From contig CAYPBJ010000042.1 in assembly GCA_964408945.1 (NCBI GenBank), positions 1-14,112 on the forward strand: a DNA stretch of 14,112 nt, given 5' to 3'. Positions 1-8,108 of the stretch are shown one piece after another. Position 1 is the stretch's first letter. The number at the start of each line of letters is the position of its first letter. The translations under genes and the position numbers were made by a program. The stretch comes from VMCP01 sp964408945 (GTDB lineage Bacteria > Bacteroidota > Bacteroidia > NS11-12g > UBA955). The notes under the pieces were generated by a model, which was not told where the DNA came from, ran no database searches, and was given only the letters and a program-made list of their open reading frames with translations.

Positions 1-2
1 TC

Positions 3-53
3 TCTGCTGATGTAGAAGGACTGGAATCAGTCTTTTTTAGAGTAAATCAATAA
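3..53 (+). CDS. Possible C-terminal end of an upstream gene (partial)
   Basis: This frame is open from the window edge and ends at TAA 51-53, giving a 16-residue tail that finishes in ESVFFRVNQ. The pattern LE-x-VF-x-x-(hydrophobic) resembles the C-terminus of many ABC-2 type transporter ATPases, but 16 residues are too few to assign a family. The other two + frames stop at 8-10 and 13-15, so the upstream gene could end there instead. A terminator-like hairpin at 14-38 lies inside this reading, which argues for one of the earlier stops. The call is weak. Confidence 0.3.
   Translation, partial: SADVEGLESVFFRVNQ
14..38 (+). terminator. Probable intrinsic terminator of the upstream gene
   Basis: The stem GACTG (19-23) pairs perfectly with CAGTC (28-32) around the loop GAAT. 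A/T and G-U pairs extend it outward (14-18 with 33-37), and six T residues follow at 33-38. This is the classic hairpin plus U-tract layout. If real, the upstream gene ends at 10 or 15, in one of the two other + frames, and not at 53. Confidence 0.5.
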
Positions 54-185
54 ATTAAACTTACGCCCCCAAGGTTGGACTTTCTTCAATCTTACCTTAT
101 AATTTGAACTTTGAGAATTTTCATTTAGGAATTAGGAAACTATTTGTTAACATTGGCAAACAACCCCTGCATGAACAAATATAAA

Positions 186-193
186 TAACTTTG
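186..193 (+). promoter_or_regulatory. Candidate -7 promoter element for ppk
   Basis: TAACTTTG matches the Bacteroidota -7 consensus TAnnTTTG exactly. No TTG/TTTG -33 element lies 17-23 bp upstream; the nearest, at 153-155, is 30 bp away, so the promoter is only half supported. Transcription would begin near 200, giving a leader of about 40 nt. Confidence 0.4.
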
Positions 194-203
194 TAGTGGT
201 CCA

Positions 204-221
204 TTTGGGGTCTCACCCAAA
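204..221 (+). promoter_or_regulatory. Leader stem-loop upstream of ppk
   Basis: TTTGGG (204-209) pairs perfectly with CCCAAA (216-221) around the 6-nt loop GTCTCA. It starts 10 nt after the candidate -7 element and ends 19 nt before the ppk start, so it would sit at or near the 5' end of the transcript. There is no U-tract, so it is not a terminator. It may stabilise the mRNA or affect translation. Confidence 0.4.
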
Positions 222-240
222 GACTATACAACTATAAATA

Positions 241-2295
241 ATGAAAATTAAAAGAGATATATCTTGGCTGGCATTCAATCATAGAGTTTTACAAGAAGCA
301 CAAGACGAAGATGTTCATTTATATGATCGACTGAGATTCTTGGGAATCTTTTCCAATAATCTAGATGAGTTTTACCGTGTTAGAGTGGGCACTCTCACCA
401 AGATGCTCACATTGAATAAAAATACAGCAAAAATTCACCTCGAAGATCGTCCAGAACAAATCTTGCAAAACATCTTAGAAACTACCCAAAAGCTACAAGG
501 ACAATTTGACCGAACTTTTGCCCAAATCATTAAATCAATGGGCGGACAATATCGGATTTATCTCCGAAATGAAAGGCAATTAAATCCCGATCAAAAAGAA
601 TGGGTCCAAAATTACTTTGAAGATAAAGTACGCACTCAAATTGTGCCACTCATGATTGAGAGCATGCCCAAAACCCCCATGCTGAGAGATCGTTCTATAT
701 ATTTGGCTTGCATGTTGGGGAGTTCGATGAATAGCATGCTTCAGCGATTTGCTCTCATTGAAGTTCCAGAAAATAACCTTCCTAGATTCATAAGGCTGCC
801 TTTTTCAGGTGATGAAACACACATTATTTTACTTGAAGATATCATCAAAGGCAATCTTTACAACTTATTTGCACCGTTTGGTTTTGATCGATTCAAGAGT
901 TACATCATCAAGGTGACTCGAGATGCTGATATGGATATGGATAATGGATTCCATTCAGACTTGATCAGTGAACTCCGTAAAAATCTCAAAAAACGCACTA
1001 CTGGTAAGGCCACTCGTTTTGTGTATGACAAAAGAATGGATCCTCAACTTCTTGATTATCTAACTAAGCGCTTGGATTTAAGTAAAAATGCAAATTTGAT
1101 TTCGGGAGGAAGAATTCATAATTTCAAAGCGTTCATGAACTTCCCCAAAGAAGTTTTCAGTGATATCGTTCCTAGACCTAAACCTTTTGTACATCCGTTG
1201 CTTAAGCAACCCTGTAGAATCATGAGTGTTATTGAAGATCGCGATGTACTCCTGCATTTCCCTTACCATTCTTTTGATTCGGTCATAGATCTTCTTCGTG
1301 AAGCTGCCATTGATCCTGCGGTGCAAAGCATACATATGACTGTTTATCGTTTGGCAAAAGAATCAAAAGTGATCAATGCCTTGTTGAATGCAGTGAGAAA
1401 TGGAAAAAAGGTTACTGTTATTTTAGAACTTAAAGCGCGCTTCGATGAAGAAGCCAATCTGCAGTGGAAAACCATTCTAGAAGAGGAAGGGATTCAAGTT
1501 TTTGTGGGTGTACCAGAAATGAAAGTTCACGCGAAACTTTGTTTAATTAAAAAAAGAGAATTTAATAAAACCATCAATTACGGATTTATATCAACCGGAA
1601 ACTTCCACGAAGGAACCGCAGGTTTATACGGCGATCATCTTTTGATGACCACAAAAACCAACATCGTACAAGATATTCAAAAAATATTTCAATGCTTGTC
1701 TGACAACCATCCCAATCTTGATATGCTGAAAGAATGCAAAACGCTCATAACCACTCCACATCAGATGCGACCATTTTTTCAAGCTGCCATCAAAAAAGAG
1801 ATCCAGCAGAAGAAAAAAAACAGGAGAATGATTGTAAAACTAAATAGTTTGGTTGACCCGATTCTCATCCAAGAAATCCAAAAAGCGGCAAAAGCTGGAG
1901 TTGAAGTAGATTTGATTGTAAGGGGAATATTTACAGCAAACATTCATCAAGAAAAATACAAAACCCCCATCAAGGCAATAAGTATTGTAGACCAATACCT
2001 TGAACACGCGAGGGTATTTATATTCAATAATGATGGCGACCCTAAAGTCTATATTTCGAGTGCAGATTGGATGGTAAGAAACCTAGACCACCGAGTAGAA
2101 GTGGCCTGCCCAATTTACTCGAGAACATTTAGGCAAGAACTTCACGACATCTATGAAATACAACTTCTTGAAAATGTGAAAGCCAGAATATTAGATCCAA
2201 ATCTGAATAACCGATACGTAAAAACCGAGGAAATGGAAACTGAATGTCGTTCCCAAATTGAGATATATAACTATTTAGTTAAGAAGGAATATTAA
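241..2295 (+). CDS. ppk: Polyphosphate kinase 1 (PPK1)
   Basis: Reversibly polymerises the ATP gamma-phosphate into inorganic polyphosphate in the cytoplasm or at the inner membrane. The 684 residues match the usual length (E. coli PPK 688). The N-terminal domain begins with the family signature (ISWLAFNHRVLQEA, then SNNLDEFYRVRVG). The first catalytic motif is KVHAKL, with His430 aligning to E. coli His435, the phosphorylated residue. The third conserved His is kept as His589 in YLEHARVF, followed by SSADWM and RVEVACP. Nineteen residues after His430, where E. coli has its second active-site His (His454, before IGTGNF), this protein has Phe449 (GFISTGNF). The start follows an A-rich, SD-less leader, as is usual in Bacteroidota. 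ppx follows after 10 bp, so the two are probably co-transcribed. Family assignment is certain; the effect of the Phe is unknown. Confidence 0.97.
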   Translation: MKIKRDISWLAFNHRVLQEAQDEDVHLYDRLRFLGIFSNNLDEFYRVRVGTLTKMLTLNKNTAKIHLEDRPEQILQNILETTQKLQGQFDRTFAQIIKSMGGQYRIYLRNERQLNPDQKEWVQNYFEDKVRTQIVPLMIESMPKTPMLRDRSIYLACMLGSSMNSMLQRFALIEVPENNLPRFIRLPFSGDETHIILLEDIIKGNLYNLFAPFGFDRFKSYIIKVTRDADMDMDNGFHSDLISELRKNLKKRTTGKATRFVYDKRMDPQLLDYLTKRLDLSKNANLISGGRIHNFKAFMNFPKEVFSDIVPRPKPFVHPLLKQPCRIMSVIEDRDVLLHFPYHSFDSVIDLLREAAIDPAVQSIHMTVYRLAKESKVINALLNAVRNGKKVTVILELKARFDEEANLQWKTILEEEGIQVFVGVPEMKVHAKLCLIKKREFNKTINYGFISTGNFHEGTAGLYGDHLLMTTKTNIVQDIQKIFQCLSDNHPNLDMLKECKTLITTPHQMRPFFQAAIKKEIQQKKKNRRMIVKLNSLVDPILIQEIQKAAKAGVEVDLIVRGIFTANIHQEKYKTPIKAISIVDQYLEHARVFIFNNDGDPKVYISSADWMVRNLDHRVEVACPIYSRTFRQELHDIYEIQLLENVKARILDPNLNNRYVKTEEMETECRSQIEIYNYLVKKEY

Positions 2296-2305
2296 TTTCG
2301 AAGCC

Positions 2306-3193
2306 ATGAAACTCGCTAGCATCGACATTGGCTCAAACGCAGCACGACTGTTGATTGCCGAAATCAAATCTCCTACTGACTATTCCAAACTCAATTTATT
2401 GCGAATCCCCTTACAGCTGGGATTTGACGTGTTTGAAACCGGACGAATATCCCCCGAAAAAAAAGATCTTTTCATCAAAACCATGAAGGTTTTCAAAGAT
2501 TTGATGGCTATCTACAGCGTGGAGGATTTTAGAATTTGTGCAACATCGGCCATGAGAGACGCTGAAAATGCTGAGGAAATCACCCAAGAGATTAAAGAAA
2601 TTACCGGATTGGAAATTGAGGTGATTTCTGGCGATGAAGAAGCGAGCATTTTATATGAAAACCACCTGTCATCCAATCTCCACGATGAACCTTACCAAGC
2701 GTTTGTTGACGTAGGTGGCGGAAGTACAGAAATTACGCTGTATGGAAACCAAAAACTAATCAAAAAACATTCATTCAACATTGGAACCATTCGCATTTTG
2801 AATGACCATTCGCCCGATGAAGAATGGCAGTTAATGAAAGATTTTTGTAAGAACCACTTAAAATCACAACCCTTTCAATTGATTGGCAGCGGCGGAAATA
2901 TCAATAAAATTTTTTCTATGTCTAAAATGAAGGATGGTGAGCCTGTAGGATTGAATTTTATAAAGAAGTTACACCAAAACTTGACCGGTCTAAGTCTTGA
3001 TGAGAGAATAAAATTGTACAATTTAAGGATGGATCGTGCCAATGTCATCGTTCCTGCCCTTCACATTTATTTGAATATCATGAAGTGGGGCGCGTGTAAA
3101 GAAATTTATGTCCCGAAAATTGGTTTGGCTGATGGAATAGTGAAGAAATTATATGCAGATAAATATCTTTTATCTGTAAATTTCCAACCATGA
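2306..3193 (+). CDS. ppx: Short Ppx/GppA-family phosphatase (exopolyphosphatase-like)
   Basis: ASKHA-fold phosphatase that removes phosphate from polyphosphate ends or from pppGpp. The ATPase-fold motifs are present: the first phosphate loop (SIDIGSNAARLL, residues 5-16), CATSAMRDAEN (79-88), the acidic catalytic segment ISGDEEA (107-113), the second loop VDVGGGSTE (134-142), and a late glycine-rich IGSGGN. At 295 residues it holds only the two catalytic domains and lacks the C-terminal HD-like region of the 513-residue E. coli Ppx. This short form is common in Bacteroidota. It lies 10 bp after ppk, pairing polymer synthesis with breakdown, and its stop overlaps the acs start (ATGA, 3190-3193). 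Polyphosphate versus pppGpp preference cannot be read from the sequence; the ppk linkage favours polyphosphate. Confidence 0.92.
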   Translation: MKLASIDIGSNAARLLIAEIKSPTDYSKLNLLRIPLQLGFDVFETGRISPEKKDLFIKTMKVFKDLMAIYSVEDFRICATSAMRDAENAEEITQEIKEITGLEIEVISGDEEASILYENHLSSNLHDEPYQAFVDVGGGSTEITLYGNQKLIKKHSFNIGTIRILNDHSPDEEWQLMKDFCKNHLKSQPFQLIGSGGNINKIFSMSKMKDGEPVGLNFIKKLHQNLTGLSLDERIKLYNLRMDRANVIVPALHIYLNIMKWGACKEIYVPKIGLADGIVKKLYADKYLLSVNFQP

Positions 3194-5112
3194 AAGTGCC
3201 GTACCAAATTCAAAATCTTGAGCAATACCATAGAAATTACCTAAAAAGTATAGAAAATCCTCAGGAGTTTTGGGGAGATGTGGCTTCTCATTTTGATTGG
3301 CACGAACCCTGGGATTCAGTTGTAAATTCAGACTTTTCCAATGCCAAAACTACTTGGTTTGAAGGTGCAAAACTTAACATTACCGAAAATTGTATAGATA
3401 GACATTTGGAGGAACGCGGCCATCAACCCGCCATCATTTTTGAACCCAATGATCCACAAAAACCTTCTCAAACCATCACCTACCAAGAATTGCATGAGCG
3501 TGTTGCAGAATTTGCCACGGTTTTAACCAATATAGGCATTCAGCAAGGCGACCGCGTTTGCATATACATGGGCATGATTCCCGAATTGGCAATCGCTGTC
3601 TTAGCTTGCGCACGAATTGGTGCCATTCACTCGGTTATTTTCGGGGGATTTTCAGCGCAAAGCATTGCAGATAGAGTCATTGACGCAGAGGCTAGCTGCA
3701 TCATCACCTGTGATGGCGCATATAGAGGAAATAAAGAAATCCCATTAAAACCAGTAGTTGACCAAGCTTTAAAGCTATGTGATACGGTAAGTGAGGTAGT
3801 AGTATTCAAGCATACCGGCTCAAAAATTGAAATGTCTCCAGGACGAGATCTTTGGTGGCATGAACAAGTCAATGAAATTAGAGAAGCCGGCATACCTTGG
3901 GAAGATCCTGCTAGCGTAGATGCCGAACACCCTCTTTTCATTCTTTATACCTCTGGCTCAACCGGTAAACCCAAAGGCGTGGTACATTCAACGGCTGGAT
4001 ATATGGTATGGGCGAACTATACCTTTGTCAATGTTTTTCAATATCAATCCAACCAAGTTCATTTTTGCACCGCTGATATTGGTTGGATAACAGGACATTC
4101 CTATATTTTATATGGTCCATTAAGTGCGGGGGCCACTACCCTCATGTTTGAAGGCATTCCCACTTGGCCTGACGCTGGCCGACTTTGGGATATTTGCCAA
4201 AAACATTCTGTTGATATTCTGTATACCGCCCCAACGGCCATCAGATCTCTCATGGTATTTGGTGATGCACCATTGGAAGGCAAAAATTTGAGTCACCTTA
4301 AAGTTCTTGGCACGGTTGGCGAGCCCATCAATGAAGAAGCGTGGCATTGGTACAATGAAAAAGTAGGCAACAAAAACGCTCCCGTCGTTGACACATGGTG
4401 GCAAACAGAAACCGGAGGCGTGATGATTTCAAATCTGGCTGGTATTACACCTGCAAAACCATCTTTTGCTACCCTACCCCTTCCCGGTATTTTGCCTGCT
4501 CTTATGGATGAGAATGGCAACCTGATTCAAGGAAACTCGGTTTCTGGCAACTTATGCATTGCCAAACCCTGGCCCGGTATGATTCGCACGACTTACGGGG
4601 ATCATCAACGTTGCATTGATACCTATTTTTCAGCGTATCAGGGATATTATTTTACCGGCGATGGTTGTCTCAGAGATGAAAATGGATTTTACAGAATCAC
4701 GGGTCGTGTAGATGATGTGCTAAATGTCAGTGGACACCGAATAGGCACCGCTGAGGTGGAAAACGCCATCAATATGAATCCTCAGGTCGTAGAAAGTGCT
4801 GTTGTGGGTTATCCGCACGACATAAAAGGACAAGGAATTTATGCCTACGTTATTCTCAACGGCGAAGTTCCAGATGAAGCAGCTGCTGCAACTTTGAGGG
4901 AGCAAATTCTAGGTACAGTAACCCAAGTTATTGGTCCTATTGCAAAGCCTGATCAAATTCAATTTGTAACCGGACTTCCTAAGACTAGAAGCGGAAAAAT
5001 CATGCGTAGAATCTTAAGGAAAATAGCCGAAGGGGAATTGCAAAACCTTGGAGACACCACCACATTGTTAGATCCTTTAATTGTAGATTCAATCATTAAA
5101 GGTAAATTGTGA
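3190..5112 (+). CDS. acs: Acetyl-CoA synthetase (AMP-forming)
   Basis: Converts acetate, ATP and CoA into acetyl-CoA, AMP and PPi via acetyl-AMP. It is 640 residues long (bacterial Acs about 650). Seen in order: the Acs N-terminal cap (YHRNYLKSIENPQEFW), the P-loop-like YTSGSTGKPKGVVHS, DTWWQTETGG (401-409) with the Trp pair that restricts the acyl pocket to acetate, TGDG, the hinge GRVDDVLNVSGHR, and the C-terminal PKTRSGKIMRR. Lys603 in the last motif is the catalytic lysine, the reversibly acetylated site in Salmonella Acs. The ATG overlaps the ppx stop by 4 bp, implying translational coupling. Why Acs follows ppk-ppx is unclear; both enzymes change the ATP, AMP and phosphate pools. Confidence 0.97.
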   Translation: MKVPYQIQNLEQYHRNYLKSIENPQEFWGDVASHFDWHEPWDSVVNSDFSNAKTTWFEGAKLNITENCIDRHLEERGHQPAIIFEPNDPQKPSQTITYQELHERVAEFATVLTNIGIQQGDRVCIYMGMIPELAIAVLACARIGAIHSVIFGGFSAQSIADRVIDAEASCIITCDGAYRGNKEIPLKPVVDQALKLCDTVSEVVVFKHTGSKIEMSPGRDLWWHEQVNEIREAGIPWEDPASVDAEHPLFILYTSGSTGKPKGVVHSTAGYMVWANYTFVNVFQYQSNQVHFCTADIGWITGHSYILYGPLSAGATTLMFEGIPTWPDAGRLWDICQKHSVDILYTAPTAIRSLMVFGDAPLEGKNLSHLKVLGTVGEPINEEAWHWYNEKVGNKNAPVVDTWWQTETGGVMISNLAGITPAKPSFATLPLPGILPALMDENGNLIQGNSVSGNLCIAKPWPGMIRTTYGDHQRCIDTYFSAYQGYYFTGDGCLRDENGFYRITGRVDDVLNVSGHRIGTAEVENAINMNPQVVESAVVGYPHDIKGQGIYAYVILNGEVPDEAAAATLREQILGTVTQVIGPIAKPDQIQFVTGLPKTRSGKIMRRILRKIAEGELQNLGDTTTLLDPLIVDSIIKGKL

Positions 5113-5154
5113 ATTAATTATTACCGCTAAATTATTATTCTTTAAATTCGCAAA

Positions 5155-5829
5155 ATGGAGAATTTATTGAAAGACGCTCAACTTCTAAGTGCCATAAATT
5201 ATGCAAATTGGGCGTTAGGCCTGGCTTTACTGATTATTTACACTCTTATTTTTCAAGTATTATTTAGAAAATTTGCATTGGTTGCATCCAATAGAGATGT
5301 ATTTGCATCAAATTTCATGTTTTTTGCTGTAGCCATTTATTTAATTATCACCACAATCAAATCTTCTTTGGCTCTTTCTTTGGGATTGGTTGGCGCTCTA
5401 TCAATTATTCGTTTCAGAACAGCAATAAAAGAACCCGAACAAATTATTTTCTTGTTGGCACTGACAGCCATAGCAATTTCATTAGCCGCCGAGCAGTACA
5501 TTGTAAGCACCATTTCGGTATTGGTATTCAGCATCATTTCAGCCACCCGTAATAAATTTCTATCCTCCAAGAACAGATTGCATAATGATTTCCTGATGAT
5601 CACATTCAATGAAAATGATCATCAAAAAGCCCAAAATTGCATTCAAAATTTGAGCAATTTGGAGGAGATTTCGAGCATCCATAATTACGACTTTAACGGC
5701 GATAATCTGTATAGAATTTTATTTAAACTTGACAATTCCAACCTCGAAATTGTACCTAAAATACATTCCACATTCCTGAATAATCAGATTTCTGAACCTA
5801 ATATTCGTATCTCTGGCGGCAACGCATAA
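5155..5829 (+). CDS. DUF4956 integral membrane protein
   Basis: A 224-residue inner-membrane protein. Hydrophobic segments lie at about residues 18-38, 50-68, 96-113 and 116-131. Between them is the DUF4956 signature LGLVGALSIIRFRTAIKEP (76-94), a half-hydrophobic stretch ending in basic residues. The C-terminal 85 residues are soluble and probably cytosolic. No biochemical function is established that I can recall. DUF4956 genes are often found next to VTC polyphosphate-polymerase-domain and CotH-type genes, exactly as here. A role as membrane partner or channel for the VTC enzyme is inference from that neighbourhood. It starts 42 bp after acs, and a near -7 motif (TAAATTCG, 5143-5150) sits 4 bp before the ATG, so it may have its own leaderless promoter. 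Confidence 0.85.
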   Translation: MENLLKDAQLLSAINYANWALGLALLIIYTLIFQVLFRKFALVASNRDVFASNFMFFAVAIYLIITTIKSSLALSLGLVGALSIIRFRTAIKEPEQIIFLLALTAIAISLAAEQYIVSTISVLVFSIISATRNKFLSSKNRLHNDFLMITFNENDHQKAQNCIQNLSNLEEISSIHNYDFNGDNLYRILFKLDNSNLEIVPKIHSTFLNNQISEPNIRISGGNA

Positions 5830-5840
5830 TCTTTCCTGAA

Positions 5841-8108
5841 TTGATAACAAAACATCCGGCCAAGAAAATCACTTTTTGGAAGATTGCAGCATTAATCATG
5901 CTGGGATTGGGTTTGCTTGAAATTTTCAGTTACTCAAAATACCACATTCACCTGCCTAAACTCATTCAATTAGGTGTAGACTTTGATATCCGACATAAAG
6001 GATGGGAACTTAATAACTATTCCGAAGAAAACATAGAAAACCCTTATGATGTAAAAGACACCATTAAAGTTGAGATGGCTCAGGTTGATTTTGCCTCAAT
6101 GAATGACGAATGGTTAAAATTTTACAAAAACAAACACCGATTAGATGGTTCTCCTTGGGTAGAAAAAAAAGGCAAATATCGGGCTAAGGTGAAACATCTA
6201 AACGGCGACCATAAATGGCACAAGGCTAAAATTTCTATGGTGGGAATGTGGACCGACCACCACCCAAACCTTCAGCGATTTTCAATGAAACTCAAGCTGT
6301 CAGGAGACAACCGAATCTTTGGAAGTAAAGCCGTGAACTTAATTCTTCCCGAAACTAGAAGTATCATTATAGACCCACTAGCGAATCAGCTGTATAAAAC
6401 CCTGTTTAATGGCATGGCCCTGCAGTATAATCCCGTTATTGTTCAATTTCGCAAAAATCAACCTGTATTAATGCTACGTGAGGAAAATTTTGATAAATTC
6501 CTCATTGAGCGGAACAGAAAACGTGAAAGCGTTATTTTCGAAAAAGGTTTTGCTGGTGGACTAAAACATCTTCCTGGTTATGAAAAAGAATCCCCACAGG
6601 GCGATTTTAATTATGAATTTCCTGATTCTGCTAGACAAGCTGCCCTAAAAAATACGTTGTGGAGACATTTTAACCATCCAACTGACACATTGTTTGAAAT
6701 GGTTGACAAGGAAAAATTCCTAGGCATGTTGTCCATTGGAATTTTCTTCAAAAGTTGGCACCACCTAGTAGATATTAACCTTCATTGGTATTACAATCCC
6801 GTCAATCACAAATTAGAACCTCTAATTCGAGAGGTAGGAATGTATCCAGAATTTGGTTTTAAAACCGAAATTAAATCAGCCACTGACCGCATAAAACACT
6901 ACCAGTTTCAATTTGATTATTTTCACAAAGAGATTGCCCATGGACTACCAAATTTCATTCATTCGTATACCCAATATCTCAAAAAAACAGACCCCCAATT
7001 TTTACACAAATTAGATCTGAACGTATTGAAAGTGGCCTTGGCAGTGCAACAAAAAATCACTAAATATCCCTATCAAAAGCCATTTGAATTGTTGCCCGCC
7101 CGTTTTCAACAGGCCCAAAAAGGTATTTTAGATGTACTGAAAATGAGGTATACTGAGTTACTAAAAGTACCATCTCAAAATTACAGAGAAGAATCTCATT
7201 CAAATTCTAAAAACATCATTCGCTGGAAAAACAAAGTTGTTTTAAATAAAGATGGGTTCACATTGCATGAAAATCAAACGCTCATCATTGAGCCGGGCAC
7301 TAAAATTTTACTTTCAGGCAAAAACTGTGTGGTAAAACTCAATGGGAATACTCAAGGAATTGGCACTTCAAACCAACCTATAGTTTGGCTGGTACATCCT
7401 GAAACTAGAGGCAGTTTATTCATTGAAAACAAAGGAAAACTTCAACTTTCTCATTGTGTTTTTGATGGGTTTTCGAGCTTGTCTGACGGAATTTGGTCTA
7501 CTCCAGCGGGAATTACTATACACGAATCTCACGAGGCACAATTTCTCTTCTGCAAATTCAAAAACAACCGAAAAGGTGACGATATGCTGAATCTCTTTGG
7601 TTGTAACAACTTTTACATGTGGAAATGCTCTTTTGAGAATGTACTTTCTGATGCCTTTGATTCAGACTTTTCATCTGGCGTGGTAAATCAATGCACATTC
7701 CAACATATAGGAAACGACGGAGTGGACGGATCTGGCAGTAATTTAACAGTCATGAACTCCATGTTCAAATTTGTTCAAGACAAAGCAATATCTTCAGGTG
7801 AAAAAAGCCAATTCTTTGCTCACCACAACACCATAGATTCTTGCGCTATTGGCTTTGTATCTAAAGATTTAAGTCTGTTAAACGAATCCCACAATACGCT
7901 CAGAAACAACCAACTCGATTACGCCGCATTTGTTAAAAAACCAGAATATGGCCCTGCAAGCATTGTGTCAGACAAAGATCTTAACAACTATAAATACCTA
8001 TTTCAACGCAAATCAATCATAAAACACCGAGCTAAAAAAACAGTCATGATTAAAGACGTTGAATCAAAACTTTACGGAAATGAATTCGGCAGAGCAACCA
8101 AAAAATAA
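5841..8108 (+). CDS. Membrane-anchored CotH-like protein with C-terminal parallel beta-helix
   Basis: A 755-residue protein with an N-terminal signal anchor (basic KHPAKK, then a hydrophobic stretch at about 12-30), so most of it is probably outside the cytoplasm. Residues about 75-340 resemble the CotH atypical-kinase fold: a KISMVGMW strand, RFSMKLKL, FGSKAVNLILPE, and HWYYNPVNHKLEPL. Residues about 455-700 look like a right-handed parallel beta-helix with repeated short strands and Asn/Asp turns (GDDMLNLFGCNNF, DAFDSDFSSG). Where CotH proteins usually carry a WDxD-type metal-binding motif after the YY-P-KxEP strand, this one reads LIREVG (328-333). The start is TTG at 5841: no in-frame ATG precedes it, and the next, Met20 (5898), would remove the basic residues of the anchor. 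It lies 11 bp after the DUF4956 gene and overlaps the VTC gene by 29 bp. Confidence 0.8.
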   Translation: MITKHPAKKITFWKIAALIMLGLGLLEIFSYSKYHIHLPKLIQLGVDFDIRHKGWELNNYSEENIENPYDVKDTIKVEMAQVDFASMNDEWLKFYKNKHRLDGSPWVEKKGKYRAKVKHLNGDHKWHKAKISMVGMWTDHHPNLQRFSMKLKLSGDNRIFGSKAVNLILPETRSIIIDPLANQLYKTLFNGMALQYNPVIVQFRKNQPVLMLREENFDKFLIERNRKRESVIFEKGFAGGLKHLPGYEKESPQGDFNYEFPDSARQAALKNTLWRHFNHPTDTLFEMVDKEKFLGMLSIGIFFKSWHHLVDINLHWYYNPVNHKLEPLIREVGMYPEFGFKTEIKSATDRIKHYQFQFDYFHKEIAHGLPNFIHSYTQYLKKTDPQFLHKLDLNVLKVALAVQQKITKYPYQKPFELLPARFQQAQKGILDVLKMRYTELLKVPSQNYREESHSNSKNIIRWKNKVVLNKDGFTLHENQTLIIEPGTKILLSGKNCVVKLNGNTQGIGTSNQPIVWLVHPETRGSLFIENKGKLQLSHCVFDGFSSLSDGIWSTPAGITIHESHEAQFLFCKFKNNRKGDDMLNLFGCNNFYMWKCSFENVLSDAFDSDFSSGVVNQCTFQHIGNDGVDGSGSNLTVMNSMFKFVQDKAISSGEKSQFFAHHNTIDSCAIGFVSKDLSLLNESHNTLRNNQLDYAAFVKKPEYGPASIVSDKDLNNYKYLFQRKSIIKHRAKKTVMIKDVESKLYGNEFGRATKK

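Noticed and set aside
3627..3941. Minus-strand 104-codon frame inside acs
   Set aside because: Antisense of the conserved acs adenylation domain; composition and lack of motifs indicate a shadow frame.
8059..8079. Earlier TTG start for the VTC gene
   Set aside because: ATG 8080 is a standard start closer to the conserved YRFEKKF; the TTG would add seven residues and lengthen the overlap with the upstream gene without support.
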